Assembly: GCA_002423205.1 (NCBI GenBank)
Contig: DIUZ01000002.1
Span: 310,001 to 374,000, forward strand
Length of the DNA stretch: 64,000 nt
Reading direction: 5' to 3'
From: Micavibrio sp. UBA6145
Lineage (GTDB): Bacteria > Pseudomonadota > Alphaproteobacteria > Micavibrionales > UBA1664
A program made the position numbers and the translations under genes. This document shows, piece by piece, positions 52,001 to 59,663 of this stretch. The notes below the pieces were generated by a model. That model ran no database searches. It saw only the letters and a program-made list of their open reading frames with translations, and was not told the DNA's origin. Each line of letters begins with the position of its first letter. Position 1 is the first letter of the stretch.

Positions 52001-52799
52001 CGGCGAAAGCTTCTCTATCAAGGCCAAGGAAGTCTCCGGCCAGATGAAGGCATCGCTCGATACGTCCAAGTCATATGGTACGGAGCTGCGTGCACAGGTT
52101 GTGCAAATGGCCGAAAGCTCGTCGAAAACTGCCGACGAAATCAGCCGTGCGACCGCGCAACTGCAAAATCGTATGGCCGACGTTGCCAAATCGGCAACCG
52201 ACATCGTCCGCAAGGTCGAAGGTGCCGGCGAACAGCTGAGCGAGGAAAGCCAGAAATTGGTCATCTCGTCCGCCAAAGCTGTCTCTGCCGCCGACGAAGC
52301 CGCCCAGAACTTCAGCAAGCAATCCACGCTGTTGTTCAAGGCTTCGAAAGACGCGCTGGAAAATGCCGAAAAGATCCGCGCCACGGAAATCCGCGCACAA
52401 CGCGAGACCTTCCTGTCATCGGCACGCTTCATCATGGAATCCCTGCACAGCCTGTCGGTGGACTTTGTCCGCATGCTCGACGGCGAAGTGCCGGAGAAAC
52501 TGTGGGCGTCGTACAAGAAGGGCGATCTCACCGTGTTTACCCAGCGTCTGGTCGAAAACGTCGACAAGATCCCGGTCGACAAAGTGCGCGAGAAGTTTGC
52601 GTCGGACAGCGAGTTCCGCAACTACGTCCAGCGTTATATCCGCCAGTACGAAGAAGTCTTCGATCAGGCGATGGACACGGACCGCGGCGATCTTCTGGGC
52701 GCAACGTTCCTCGGCTCGGACATCGGCAAGCTCTATCGCTTCCTGTGCCACGCCGCCGGCCGCGAAGCCCGCAACTTCGCCGACAAGAAAGTCGCCTGA
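48942..52799 (+). CDS. Giant membrane-anchored coiled-coil protein, TipN-like architecture
   Basis: 1285 residues. Layout: disordered polar N-terminus (about 1-95), short amphipathic helix (about 96-113), two membrane helices (about 128-152 and 163-185), then an almost uninterrupted coiled coil (about 190-1130) rich in Ala, Glu, Ser and Thr with methyl-accepting-like heptads, and a compact C-terminal domain (about 1140-1285: FLSSARFIMESLHSLSVDFV … SEFRNYVQRYIRQYEEVFDQ … DIGKLYRFLCHAAGREARNF). Two N-terminal membrane helices plus a long coiled coil is the plan of Caulobacter TipN (about 890 residues), a new-pole marker; no sequence homology could be tested. Alternatives are an MCP-like or chromosome/cell-shape protein. 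It is a single-gene unit with promoter array and terminator. Confidence 0.8.
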   Translation: MTQETAKTAADTIVSKDLSTDQSTEKTPVVPNDQTKKLIVANDAGGENATEMSPTITFGGNPGSRRIRVEGLTEDAAVGIGYNPDHAPTSSMSAASEYLAEELREEIAALRANVPNDPMPQLKSSTALTAIRVGGTFVSAAWLAAWTVYGASMVQSGAPYTGTDIAAMVAGAFTPVAVLWMALGQWMRGAEVRMYATAMRREMQNLIFPSDERAAHLNKDIERLMQQAAEMALASKATLKSVHRARQGLRSEMREFATLTKKAEVHIQSLTESLQNRSSSLLGLTDEIEQRVSTIDEKSRAGAEAWDQATLAILNKAGEIESAMGKGTTKIFEAAERAQVQAKAIGKTVETSCDSLMVSVNSVTEKLTGISSEFAGHTSGLRNVVEDVTREAARLTQMVEDQIDGLQDTTARTVEAMTASVYSIEEQRQGLDAGAAALTERARDIASAVSGSVTMLEQAADSVLTKTEGVEDRLAKQSVILTQTVTTIADQAQKIEEAGRTAGHILSEAVESAVSGSVRIGDAIRRGVEALNKATDDAQQRSETLIQTTRTHIDQLNQAGTGNVDSVREMVALLERSRAQIEAASVLANEQVEKLTDAVDEQSNKIGMSTTTLAERINVVSRAMEEPLRTIGIAIADADGRHEQIQTTLTRRVEDLKEASEKATESAENIRAILRGQAQEISALSGQVAGNARTINEQMSSARDDLNASVLSSLERVRTVRDDLDSTSKRLKVLSGEAANDVQQLQDTIADTAEKMLDSAKVATNALSEVDTDFEFRSKQLVLRAEDATSSIRNVATALEETVSTFSPLFEGVMDQTRDVNGALDKLRVGFEATASSNLDRLKQIGVLFDDRLAKLQDGSTQAASVLKSSSDHLRERVDDIESAAKSASEKMRSISTSMERQSSDIHILTDQTLLKVEGVQKSINDQFHELSEAVGQALAQMQDAGSEFVRRSEEVSQHAEKIVGRFDMAGNKAREESTRLNDASTKSVHLAESVVAKVQTQSEMLLKQTVEALSDLRNIGESFSIKAKEVSGQMKASLDTSKSYGTELRAQVVQMAESSSKTADEISRATAQLQNRMADVAKSATDIVRKVEGAGEQLSEESQKLVISSAKAVSAADEAAQNFSKQSTLLFKASKDALENAEKIRATEIRAQRETFLSSARFIMESLHSLSVDFVRMLDGEVPEKLWASYKKGDLTVFTQRLVENVDKIPVDKVREKFASDSEFRNYVQRYIRQYEEVFDQAMDTDRGDLLGATFLGSDIGKLYRFLCHAAGREARNFADKKVA

Positions 52800-52811
52800 T
52801 AACAGGCCAAC

Positions 52812-52843
52812 AAAAAACCCCGCCTTCACCGGCGGGGTTTTTT
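52812..52843 (+). terminator. Bidirectional terminator
   Basis: Stem AAAAAACCCCGCC / GGCGGGGTTTTTT (13 bp) with a six-base loop. Its A-run and T-run let it end both the plus-strand coiled-coil gene (stop 52797-52799) and the minus-strand gene whose stop is at 52844-52846. Confidence 0.92.
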
Positions 52844-53656
52844 CTATATCAGCGCGGCGACATCCGGCCCCGGATCAAGCTTGGAACACGGCACCGCCGC
52901 TTCCATGACGATGGTCACGGCAAGGGCAGGGGGCAATACATCTTTGCTTTGTTTCATCACCTGCTGAATGGCATACGCAAATATGATCGGCCATTCATGC
53001 CCGTCCTTGGTGAACAGCTTGATGGTCGGGACCAGCACCGGCCACAGCGCACGCGCGTAATTTTCCGGCAGGTCGCGCGGCTTGTTCTTTTCCGGCAGGC
53101 GCGGGATGCCGTAAGTGTTGGTGCCCATCGTATCGATGGTGTGTTTGAAGATTTCCTGCGCATCGATGCTGACCGGCGTGCCCATCGCCTCGGCTGCGGC
53201 CTTGGCCATCGAAAAGATTGACGTCGCGTTTTCGGCCAGCGGTTTGTTGATGGCGGGACCGAAGAAATAGGTTTTACCCTGTACCGTGCGCGGCTCCACA
53301 GGTTCAGCATTGGCGCGCGCGCCCATCTGGCAAGCAAACCCGCCAAGCGCGCCGAGCGCGGTCAGCATGCTTTCCGCCTGCACCCCGCGCTTGTCGCGCA
53401 TGGACAGGATCAGCCGGTTGAGCATTTCAGTCGCGCACGCCTTGACCATGATCATGGGGTCATTGGCACGGCGGGCCTCAAGGGTTTTGATCAATGCCTG
53501 CGCCTGTGCGTCCATCTCCTGCACTTCCGTGGCCGGAACATTGGCGGGTGCAGGGGCTTTGACCTTGGGCTTTTTGGCCTTGGCGGGGCCTTTGGGCTTG
53601 GACGTAACTTTGGGGTCGGGCTTGGTTTTGCCGAACAGGCGCTGGATCAGTTTCAT
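52844..53656 (-). CDS. Hypothetical protein
   Basis: 270 residues from ATG 53656; the open frame continues upstream but without likely start support. A basic Lys/Pro/Ala-rich segment (about 10-45, KPKGPAKAKKPKVKAPAP) is followed by a helical domain (about 45-265) with ALIKTLEARRANDPMIMVKA, ALGALGGFACQMGARAN, KTYFFGPAINKPLAE and a long TMGTNTYGIPRLPEKNKP loop. No membrane segment. It is convergent with the coiled-coil gene. No family named. Confidence 0.6.
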   Translation of the reverse strand: MKLIQRLFGKTKPDPKVTSKPKGPAKAKKPKVKAPAPANVPATEVQEMDAQAQALIKTLEARRANDPMIMVKACATEMLNRLILSMRDKRGVQAESMLTALGALGGFACQMGARANAEPVEPRTVQGKTYFFGPAINKPLAENATSIFSMAKAAAEAMGTPVSIDAQEIFKHTIDTMGTNTYGIPRLPEKNKPRDLPENYARALWPVLVPTIKLFTKDGHEWPIIFAYAIQQVMKQSKDVLPPALAVTIVMEAAVPCSKLDPGPDVAALI

Positions 53657-53832
53657 ATCTAAATGGTAAATCAAAAACGCGTGGCAGCCATGGTTTTTTC
53701 TTAATTTAGCCGACACACGGCGCAGAACCGCCAATATCTTGGAAAATCAAACGCTTTCAAGGCGTTGACTAAACGAAAAGACCTGTCACCATTAACGGAC
53801 TGCTAACCTAAACGGGGCATTCTTTAAAGGCT

Positions 53833-54762
53833 ATGGACGATATCCGCCTGTGTCAGGGCATTTCCGAACTTTGTGACTCGTACTCTGGTTACCTTCTGGA
53901 CCAGTGGGGTGTGCTGCATGACGGCGTCAAACCATATGACGGCGTGATGGAGGCGTTGACCGAACTCAAGGCCCGCCACAAACAGATCATCGTTCTCTCC
54001 AATTCAGGCAAGCGCGCGGAAGATAACGCCAGGCGCATGCAGGCCCTCGGTTTCGATCTCAACCTGTTCGACCACATCATCACGTCCGGCGAACTGACAT
54101 GGCTGGGCCTGAAGGAACGCAAATCCGGCGTGTTCGAAGGTCTGGGCGATAAATGCCTTCTGATCTCGCGCGGTAACGACGCATCTTTCATCGACGGCCT
54201 CGATCTTCAGATCGTATCAAAGGCCGAAGACGCGACATTCATTCTGGTCTCCGGCATGGACGATCCGCCGAAGGGGCGCACCGTTGCCGACCTTGAGCCC
54301 ATGCTGCGCGTGGGTGTTCAGAAAAAACTCAAAATGATCTGCGCCAACCCCGATCTTCAGGCGTTGATCGGCGCATCCGCCCATGCGGGCGCGGGCGCAG
54401 TCGCCAAGCGATACGAAGAATTCGGCGGCGTCGTCCGTTACATCGGCAAACCGTTCCCGCCGATTTTCCGTCATGCGCAAAGCCTGTTCAAAGATGTGCT
54501 GCCCTCGACCACCGTCGTCATCGGTGACTCTCTGCCCCAGGACATTATGGGCGGCGTCAACTGTGGCCTGGATACATGCCTGGTGGCAACCGGTGTACAT
54601 GCGGCGGCATTCCGCGCCGTGAAGGGCCGTGACGATTGTCACAAGGTTCTGCGCGCACTCGGCACCAATTTCGGCGTCCGCCCCAATTTCTGGATCCCCA
54701 AATTCCACTGGGGCAAGGTTCTGCTCGACCGCAAGAACAAGCGACGCAAAGTTAAGGCTTAA
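53833..54762 (+). CDS. HAD-superfamily IIA hydrolase, TIGR01459 type
   Basis: 309 residues. NagD-like phosphatase fold: motif I is LLDQWGVLHDGV (the nucleophile Asp is kept and 'QWGVLHDG' is the subgroup hallmark), motif II VLSNSGKRAEDN, cap domain (about 80-200), motif III lysine in YIGKPFPPIF and motif IV VVIGDSLPQDIMGG. The TIGR01459 subgroup is mainly alphaproteobacterial and has no firm substrate. It ends at base 54762, directly beside the convergent M23-like gene. Confidence 0.9.
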   Translation: MDDIRLCQGISELCDSYSGYLLDQWGVLHDGVKPYDGVMEALTELKARHKQIIVLSNSGKRAEDNARRMQALGFDLNLFDHIITSGELTWLGLKERKSGVFEGLGDKCLLISRGNDASFIDGLDLQIVSKAEDATFILVSGMDDPPKGRTVADLEPMLRVGVQKKLKMICANPDLQALIGASAHAGAGAVAKRYEEFGGVVRYIGKPFPPIFRHAQSLFKDVLPSTTVVIGDSLPQDIMGGVNCGLDTCLVATGVHAAAFRAVKGRDDCHKVLRALGTNFGVRPNFWIPKFHWGKVLLDRKNKRRKVKA

Positions 54763-55776
54763 TCATTCAACTTCTAGTGTAACGCTACGGCTGACGCTGT
54801 AAGGCACGACGCCGATTTTGCGCGTCACCGTAAGCTCGCCGGTATAAAGTCCTGCGCGCCATCTGGAATATCCGCGTTCACGCACCGCGTTGACCGGCAT
54901 GCGCGCCGCATCGGCATCGGCAAGAATATCCGTATAATAAAACGTGCGGCCGCGCGGGTCGCGCAGGCGGATTTCAATACGGTCGCCCTTGCGCACGCCC
55001 AAAATCATGCCCCAGAGATTGATCGCCTTTTCCTCTGAATTAAGCCCTGCAAAACGCACGGCTTTGCCCAGCGCCATGGCCTGTGCACTGACCGGGCCAT
55101 TGGCAAAGCCAAGCGATACGATGGCCACAGGCTGGTACTGCGTAAATTCATACGGCATGGTCATGACGGGCGTGCCCTTCATGCCGCATCCTTCCGCGAT
55201 GGTGGCACTGGTGATGGGGTCCAGAAAATATCCGCCCTTGCGAAGCGCGAAACCAAGTTGCGGCCATAACGCGATGCCGGATTGCCCGGCCACGCCAAGC
55301 GTCTGGCCCTTTTGCACCTGTTCGCCGCTTTCGACGGCGATGCTGTTGCGTCGCATGTGGCAGTAAACGCTTTCCATGCCGCTGGCGTGTTTGATGACCA
55401 CGCCGTTGCCACAGGTCGGCGTACCGGCCTTGATGTTGGCCTTGCTGCTGGCGACGATGTCGGACACGCCGTCGGTGGCGTCCATCACCACGCCGTCATC
55501 AATCGCCAGGACGCGCATGTCTAAGGGGATGGTGCCGGCATCGGGCAGGCCAAGGCGCAGGAACACGTCATTATCGGTGGCACCGGGGCCGCATTTGAAA
55601 TCCTTCGCCACGCCTGCATCGCCGCTCAGATCGGGGTAACCGATAATCCAGCAACTCTGCCCCGCCTGGCAGTCCAGCGGGAAAGCCATGGGCTGCTGTT
55701 GCGCAAACGCAGGGGTTAACGCCATGAAAAACATGGTCAAAACCCTGAAAATCACACCTGAAAACCTTTTCATCAT
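54763..55776 (-). CDS. Exported M23/LytM-like protein without zinc ligands
   Basis: 337 residues from ATG 55776 (a second ATG follows); a longer upstream frame is Arg-rich and rejected. Signal peptide VIFRVLTMFFMALTPAFA. The M23 fold is visible (VLAIDDGVVMDATDG, GNGVVIKHASGMESVYCHM, VESGEQVQKGQTLGVAGQSG), but key metal sites are changed: the 'HxGxD' region reads FLRLGLPDAG and the 'HLH' motif reads LWPQLGFAL. One His (YCHM) remains. Inference: an inactive LytM-type protein like EnvC or NlpD that binds or activates other hydrolases. The C-terminal 130 residues form a further beta domain. Confidence 0.8.
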   Translation of the reverse strand: MMKRFSGVIFRVLTMFFMALTPAFAQQQPMAFPLDCQAGQSCWIIGYPDLSGDAGVAKDFKCGPGATDNDVFLRLGLPDAGTIPLDMRVLAIDDGVVMDATDGVSDIVASSKANIKAGTPTCGNGVVIKHASGMESVYCHMRRNSIAVESGEQVQKGQTLGVAGQSGIALWPQLGFALRKGGYFLDPITSATIAEGCGMKGTPVMTMPYEFTQYQPVAIVSLGFANGPVSAQAMALGKAVRFAGLNSEEKAINLWGMILGVRKGDRIEIRLRDPRGRTFYYTDILADADAARMPVNAVRERGYSRWRAGLYTGELTVTRKIGVVPYSVSRSVTLEVE

Positions 55777-55814
55777 CACAAGTTTAGCGTAATTTCGCGC
55801 GAAGGTAGACCCAT

Positions 55815-57569
55815 ATGATCGTACTTCTCGACCGCGCCAGCCGCCCGCTGGTCCGGCGCATCGTTTCAACCTATGTCCGGCCCTACGCGGGGACGGTGAC
55901 GCACGCCATGCTGTGGATGGTTGTTGCCGCCGCCGCATCCGCGGGATTTGCGGCCATGGTCCAGCCGGTCCTTGATAATGTTCTCAACAATTACCAGCGC
56001 CATCTGGTTGTACCGCTGGCGCTTGGCGTTCTGGCCTGCGGCATGCTCCGCGGCATCGCCACGTATATGCAGACCGTGCTGATGAATACGACGGGACAAA
56101 ACATTGTCTCCAACATTCAGAACGATGTGTTTCGCCACCTGATGAGTCTTGATCTCGGCTTTTTCCATCGCAACCCGTCGGGCACGCTGCTCTCGCGCAT
56201 GACATCAGACACCGGTGTCATGCGTATTGCCGTTGCCGAAGGTCTGACCAATCTTGGTAAAAATACGCTGACGCTTATCCTGCTGATCGGCGTCATGTTC
56301 TGGCGGGACTGGGTCCTGGCGCTGGCCGTGTTCATCGTATTTCCCATCACATCCATTTTCGTATCCAAACTCGGCAAGCGCCTGCGCAAGCTTTCGGGCA
56401 AGACGCAGGAATCCGTGGCCAGCATGGCCGCGTTGCTGACCCAGTCATTCCAGGGTATCCGCCAGGTCAAGGCCTATGGCCGTGAAACATGGGAAGCCGA
56501 CCGCATGCGCGGCAAAATTCAGGACGTGCGCGACCTCAACATCAAAAACGTGCGCACCGGCAACATCAACACACCCGTCAACGACACGCTGGCGGGCCTG
56601 TGCCTGTTTGGCCTGATCCTCTACGGCGGACAACAGGTGCGCCTCGGCCACACGACTTCCGGCGAGTTGCTGTCCTTCATCACCGCCTTCCTGATGTCGT
56701 ATGAACCGATGAAGCGCATCGCCAAGGTGAATAACACATTGCAGGTCGGCCTCGGCGCAGCGCAGCGCGTGTTCGACATGCTCGATACAAAACCTGTCAT
56801 CGTGCAGGAAGGCGGCGAAACACCGCCGCTGGCCACGCCCGCGATCACGCTTGAATCCGCGACCTTCGCCTATACCGGTGAAACCCCTGCGCTGAACGCA
56901 ATGTCATTGACCGCGCAGGCGGGCAAGGTCACCGCACTTGTCGGCCCCAGTGGCGGCGGCAAATCCACCATCCTGAATATGATTTTACGTTTCTATGATC
57001 CGCAGACCGGCCGCGTGCTGATCGGCGGACACGACATCCGTGCCATGGATGTCGGCCATCTGCGCCGCCACATCGCGCTTGTATCGCAGGACGTCACCAT
57101 TTTCGACGACAGCGCCATGGCCAACATTGCCTATGGCCGCGACGGCGCAACCGAAGCCGAAATTCTTGCCGCCGCCAAGGCTGCGCATGCCGACGAATTT
57201 ATCCTGCGCCTGCCGCAGGGTTACCAGACCCGCCTTGGTGAAAACGGCGTATCGCTATCCGGTGGCCAGCGCCAGCGCATCGCGCTCGCACGTGCATTCC
57301 TCAAAGACGCGCCCATCCTGCTGCTCGACGAAGCTACATCCGCGCTCGATACGGAATCCGAACACTTCGTAAAAGAATCTCTTCGCAATCTTGAAAAGGG
57401 CCGCACCACGCTGGTCATCGCGCACCGCCTGTCCACTGTCCTGCACGCCGACAAAATTATTTTGGTCGACAAGGGCCGTGTCGCGGAAGAGGGCACGCAC
57501 GAACAATTGCTGGCCAAGGGGGGCCTCTACGCCGCGCTTTATAATCGCAACCAGCTTGCCGCCGCATGA
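55815..57569 (+). CDS. MsbA-like ABC exporter (fused TMD-NBD)
   Basis: 584 residues. Six membrane helices (about 30-320), with the coupling motif FRHLMSLDLGFFHRNPSGTLLSRMTSDT, then an ATPase domain: Walker A GPSGGGKSTI (about 379-388), Q-loop, signature LSGGQRQRIALARA, Walker B ILLLDEATSALD and H-loop VIAHRLSTV. This is the type IV exporter layout of MsbA (lipid A core flippase), but drug or peptide export cannot be excluded. Its ATG is 38 bp from the divergent M23-like gene. Confidence 0.9.
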   Translation: MIVLLDRASRPLVRRIVSTYVRPYAGTVTHAMLWMVVAAAASAGFAAMVQPVLDNVLNNYQRHLVVPLALGVLACGMLRGIATYMQTVLMNTTGQNIVSNIQNDVFRHLMSLDLGFFHRNPSGTLLSRMTSDTGVMRIAVAEGLTNLGKNTLTLILLIGVMFWRDWVLALAVFIVFPITSIFVSKLGKRLRKLSGKTQESVASMAALLTQSFQGIRQVKAYGRETWEADRMRGKIQDVRDLNIKNVRTGNINTPVNDTLAGLCLFGLILYGGQQVRLGHTTSGELLSFITAFLMSYEPMKRIAKVNNTLQVGLGAAQRVFDMLDTKPVIVQEGGETPPLATPAITLESATFAYTGETPALNAMSLTAQAGKVTALVGPSGGGKSTILNMILRFYDPQTGRVLIGGHDIRAMDVGHLRRHIALVSQDVTIFDDSAMANIAYGRDGATEAEILAAAKAAHADEFILRLPQGYQTRLGENGVSLSGGQRQRIALARAFLKDAPILLLDEATSALDTESEHFVKESLRNLEKGRTTLVIAHRLSTVLHADKIILVDKGRVAEEGTHEQLLAKGGLYAALYNRNQLAAA

Positions 57570-58036
57570 TGCGGGGTCTGGTCCTGTTATCAGCCCTGCT
57601 GCTGGCATCGCCCGCGCTGGCCCGTACATTTCACCCGCTTCAGATTGCAAAGGCCGATGGCCGCGTTGAATCCTTCCGGGTCGAACATGCCCTCAGCCCT
57701 GCCGAGCGCGAACGCGGGCTGATGGGCCGTAAAAACATCCCCGCGCGCGAGGGCATGCTGTTCCTCTACGACACACCCGGCAGCTATGCCTTCTGGATGA
57801 AGGACACGCTGGTGCCGCTGGATATGATCTTTTTCGCACCTGACGGGCGCATCGTGCATATCCACCCCAATGCCAAACCACGGGACCTGACCGTCATCGC
57901 CCCGCCGGGTAATGAGGATGTCTGCGCCATCCTTGAGCTTGCCGGGGGCGGGGCCGCCAAGGCGGGCCTGTCCGTGGGCGATACACTGGTCCTGAACGGG
58001 GCCGCTTCCGTTTGCTTGCCCCCGGCCGCTCAATAG
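57566..58036 (+). CDS. Exported DUF192 protein
   Basis: 156 residues with signal peptide RGLVLLSALLLASPALA. DUF192 core: the typical RGLMGRKNIPAREGMLFLYD, FWMKDTLVPLDMIFFAPDG and a closing GLSVGDTLVLNG. These small beta-barrel proteins have no firm function. Its start overlaps the ABC exporter stop (ATGATG), so the two are translated together. Confidence 0.92.
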   Translation: MMRGLVLLSALLLASPALARTFHPLQIAKADGRVESFRVEHALSPAERERGLMGRKNIPAREGMLFLYDTPGSYAFWMKDTLVPLDMIFFAPDGRIVHIHPNAKPRDLTVIAPPGNEDVCAILELAGGGAAKAGLSVGDTLVLNGAASVCLPPAAQ

Positions 58037-58058
58037 CGTAGATATGCCCTTCAAATGT

Positions 58059-58135
58059 CGGAGTGTAGCGCAGCCCGGTAGCGCGCCTGCTTTGGGAGCA
58101 GGATGTCGCAGGTTCAAATCCTGTCACTCCGACCA
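58059..58135 (+). tRNA. tRNA-Pro (anticodon TGG)
   Basis: 77 nt with encoded CCA. Acceptor CGGAGTG pairs with CACTCCG; anticodon stem CCTGC/GCAGG holds loop TTTGGGA, anticodon TGG; T-arm contains GGTTCAAATCC. It lies 22 bp after the DUF192 gene. Confidence 0.97.
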
Positions 58136-58211
58136 TTTTTTCCCTGATCGATCCCCTTTGCCTTGCAGGCCCGTAAGGGTATGATCGGCGGCATAAACAA
58201 AGGGTAACGCC

Positions 58212-58766
58212 ATGAAAATCGTTAAAATCATTCTCGCCGTTCTCATCCTCGCTATCGCCGGTGTCGCCGTTCTTGCCGCCCGCATGCCGGATGAATATCT
58301 CTACAGCCGCGACCGTGTGATTGCCGCAAGCCCTGCAACTTTGTTTGCACAGGCCAACGACCTGAATAATTTCAACACCTGGTCCCCGTGGGCCAATCTC
58401 GATCCCAACGCCAAGGTCACGTTTGACGGCGCACCTGCCGGTCCCGGCGCGTCCATGCACTGGGACGGGAATGCCAAGATGGGCAAGGGTTCGATGACCA
58501 TAGTTGAATCCACCCCGCGCAAGGCCGTGAAATACGAACTGGTTTTTGTAAAACCGATGAGCGGCACCGCAACGTCACAACTGACATTCGAACCCGCCGG
58601 CAAGGGTGAGACGAAAGTCACCTGGACCATGGGCGGACACAGCCGTTTCTTTGAGAAAATGATCAACGTCGTCATGAACTGCGAAAAAATGATGGGCAAA
58701 CAATTCGATCAGGGCCTGATCAATCTGGCAGCAAAAGTTGAACGTCCGGCACCGAAGGCAAAATAA
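58212..58766 (+). CDS. SRPBCC-fold protein with membrane anchor
   Basis: 184 residues. One N-terminal hydrophobic segment (MKIVKIILAVLILAIAGVAVLAA, in parts about residues 4-23) acts as anchor or signal, followed by a START-like/polyketide-cyclase domain (YSRDRVIAASPATLFAQAND, NTWSPWANLDPNAKVTFDG, GKGSMTIVESTP, LTFEPAGKGETKVTWTMGG). The 'F..W.PW…D' element is typical of the SRPBCC group. Ligand unknown. It overlaps the next gene by one base (TAATG). Confidence 0.85.
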   Translation: MKIVKIILAVLILAIAGVAVLAARMPDEYLYSRDRVIAASPATLFAQANDLNNFNTWSPWANLDPNAKVTFDGAPAGPGASMHWDGNAKMGKGSMTIVESTPRKAVKYELVFVKPMSGTATSQLTFEPAGKGETKVTWTMGGHSRFFEKMINVVMNCEKMMGKQFDQGLINLAAKVERPAPKAK

Positions 58767-59107
58767 TGAAAGTCCGCATCTCCCAGCAATCCAAATCCGC
58801 AACGCAATCCGGCCGCGCCCGCGCCGGTGTCTGGATTTTAGAATATGAACTGGAAACCCCGCGCCGTCCGGAAGCGTTGATGGGCTGGACCGCGTCTGGC
58901 GACACGCTCAATCAGGTGTGCCTCGAATTCCCAACGCGTGAAGACGCGATCGCCTATGCCGAAAGCAAAGGCTGGGAATACACCGCAGGGCAGGCGCATA
59001 CGCGCATCGTGACCCCGCGTAACTATGTCGACAATTTCAAATACCGCGCACCGGTAACCCCCGGCAGCGCCGCCGGCCAGCCGCCGGTCAAAAGCGACAA
59101 GGCATAA
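58766..59107 (+). CDS. Complex I accessory subunit, NDUFS4-like (ETC complex I)
   Basis: 113 residues. It matches the mitochondrial NDUFS4/alphaproteobacterial ETC_C1_NDUFA4 domain: VWILEYELETPRRPEALMGWT, FPTREDAIAYAESKGWEYTAG and VTPRNYVDNFKYRAPV. The subunit sits at the NADH-oxidising arm of NADH dehydrogenase. Only alphaproteobacteria and mitochondria are known to have it. Its ATG overlaps the SRPBCC stop; tRNA-Arg follows 16 bp later. Confidence 0.93.
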   Translation: MKVRISQQSKSATQSGRARAGVWILEYELETPRRPEALMGWTASGDTLNQVCLEFPTREDAIAYAESKGWEYTAGQAHTRIVTPRNYVDNFKYRAPVTPGSAAGQPPVKSDKA

Positions 59108-59123
59108 GGAAGTCTTCGCGTAC

Positions 59124-59200
59124 GGCTCCGTAGCTCAACTGGATAGAGCACCTGCCTTCTAAGCAGGCGGTTGCAGGTTCGACTCCTGCCGGAGTCGCCA
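59124..59200 (+). tRNA. tRNA-Arg (anticodon TCT)
   Basis: 77 nt with encoded CCA. Acceptor GGCTCCG / CGGAGTC (one G-T pair); anticodon stem CCTGC/GCAGG with loop CTTCTAA, anticodon TCT; T-arm with GGTTCGACTCC. An AT-rich gene-poor stretch follows. Confidence 0.97.
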
Positions 59201-59663
59201 TTCCTCACATAGACCCCATATTTATTACGAAAAATTATCTCAGACAAAAAAGATCCGGAGATCTTTTTCAAGAGTCTCCGGACAAACGGCGGTAATAGAG
59301 GGTGTGTGATTTCTTTGTATGCCATTTGCGCAACCGTTGCAACCAAAAAAGCAACCAATTGGAAGTGCTAGACCCCGTATTAGCCATGGTTTTGTTTACT
59401 TTTGAAGCAGCTCTCAAGTATTCGCAATTAAATCACCCATCATGATCAGTATTCAATTTAAGAACTATTCTAACTATCTATTGGTTTAGTTAAATACAGT
59501 CTTAAAATTTGGTTAAAGCTGTATTGTCGTTTTAAGAACATTATTCGGCGTGTCATACGAAAGCCCCGCCAATTACTGGCACCATTATTTGGCAAGTTGG
59601 AGAAATCCCAAATTACCCACAGTCGATATTATGAACAGATGATGCTGTGGATGGATTATGAAA
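59201..59663 (+). other. AT-rich gene-poor block downstream of tRNA-Arg
   Basis: 463 bp without a convincing gene. A palindrome TCCGGAGATC…/…TCTCCGGA (about 59254-59282) is near the start. From about 59360 the block is clearly AT-richer than the rest of the window. A start-less open frame of about 75 codons in the plus strand (ending TGA 59726-59728, running into the sulfurtransferase 3' end) reads as a basic protein fragment (RRVIRKPRQLLAPLFGKLEK). It looks like decayed foreign DNA beside a tRNA, but no integrase, tRNA-end repeat or IS end is seen. Confidence 0.45.

Noticed and set aside
55777..55938. Arg-rich N-terminal extension of the M23-like protein
   Set aside because: It overlaps the divergent ABC exporter gene and precedes a complete signal peptide.
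59023..59358. Minus-strand frame of 111 residues over tRNA-Arg
   Set aside because: It translates the antisense of the tRNA (typical 'SRTCNRLLRRQVLYPVELRSR'-like text) and the NDUFS4-like gene end; a known annotation artefact.
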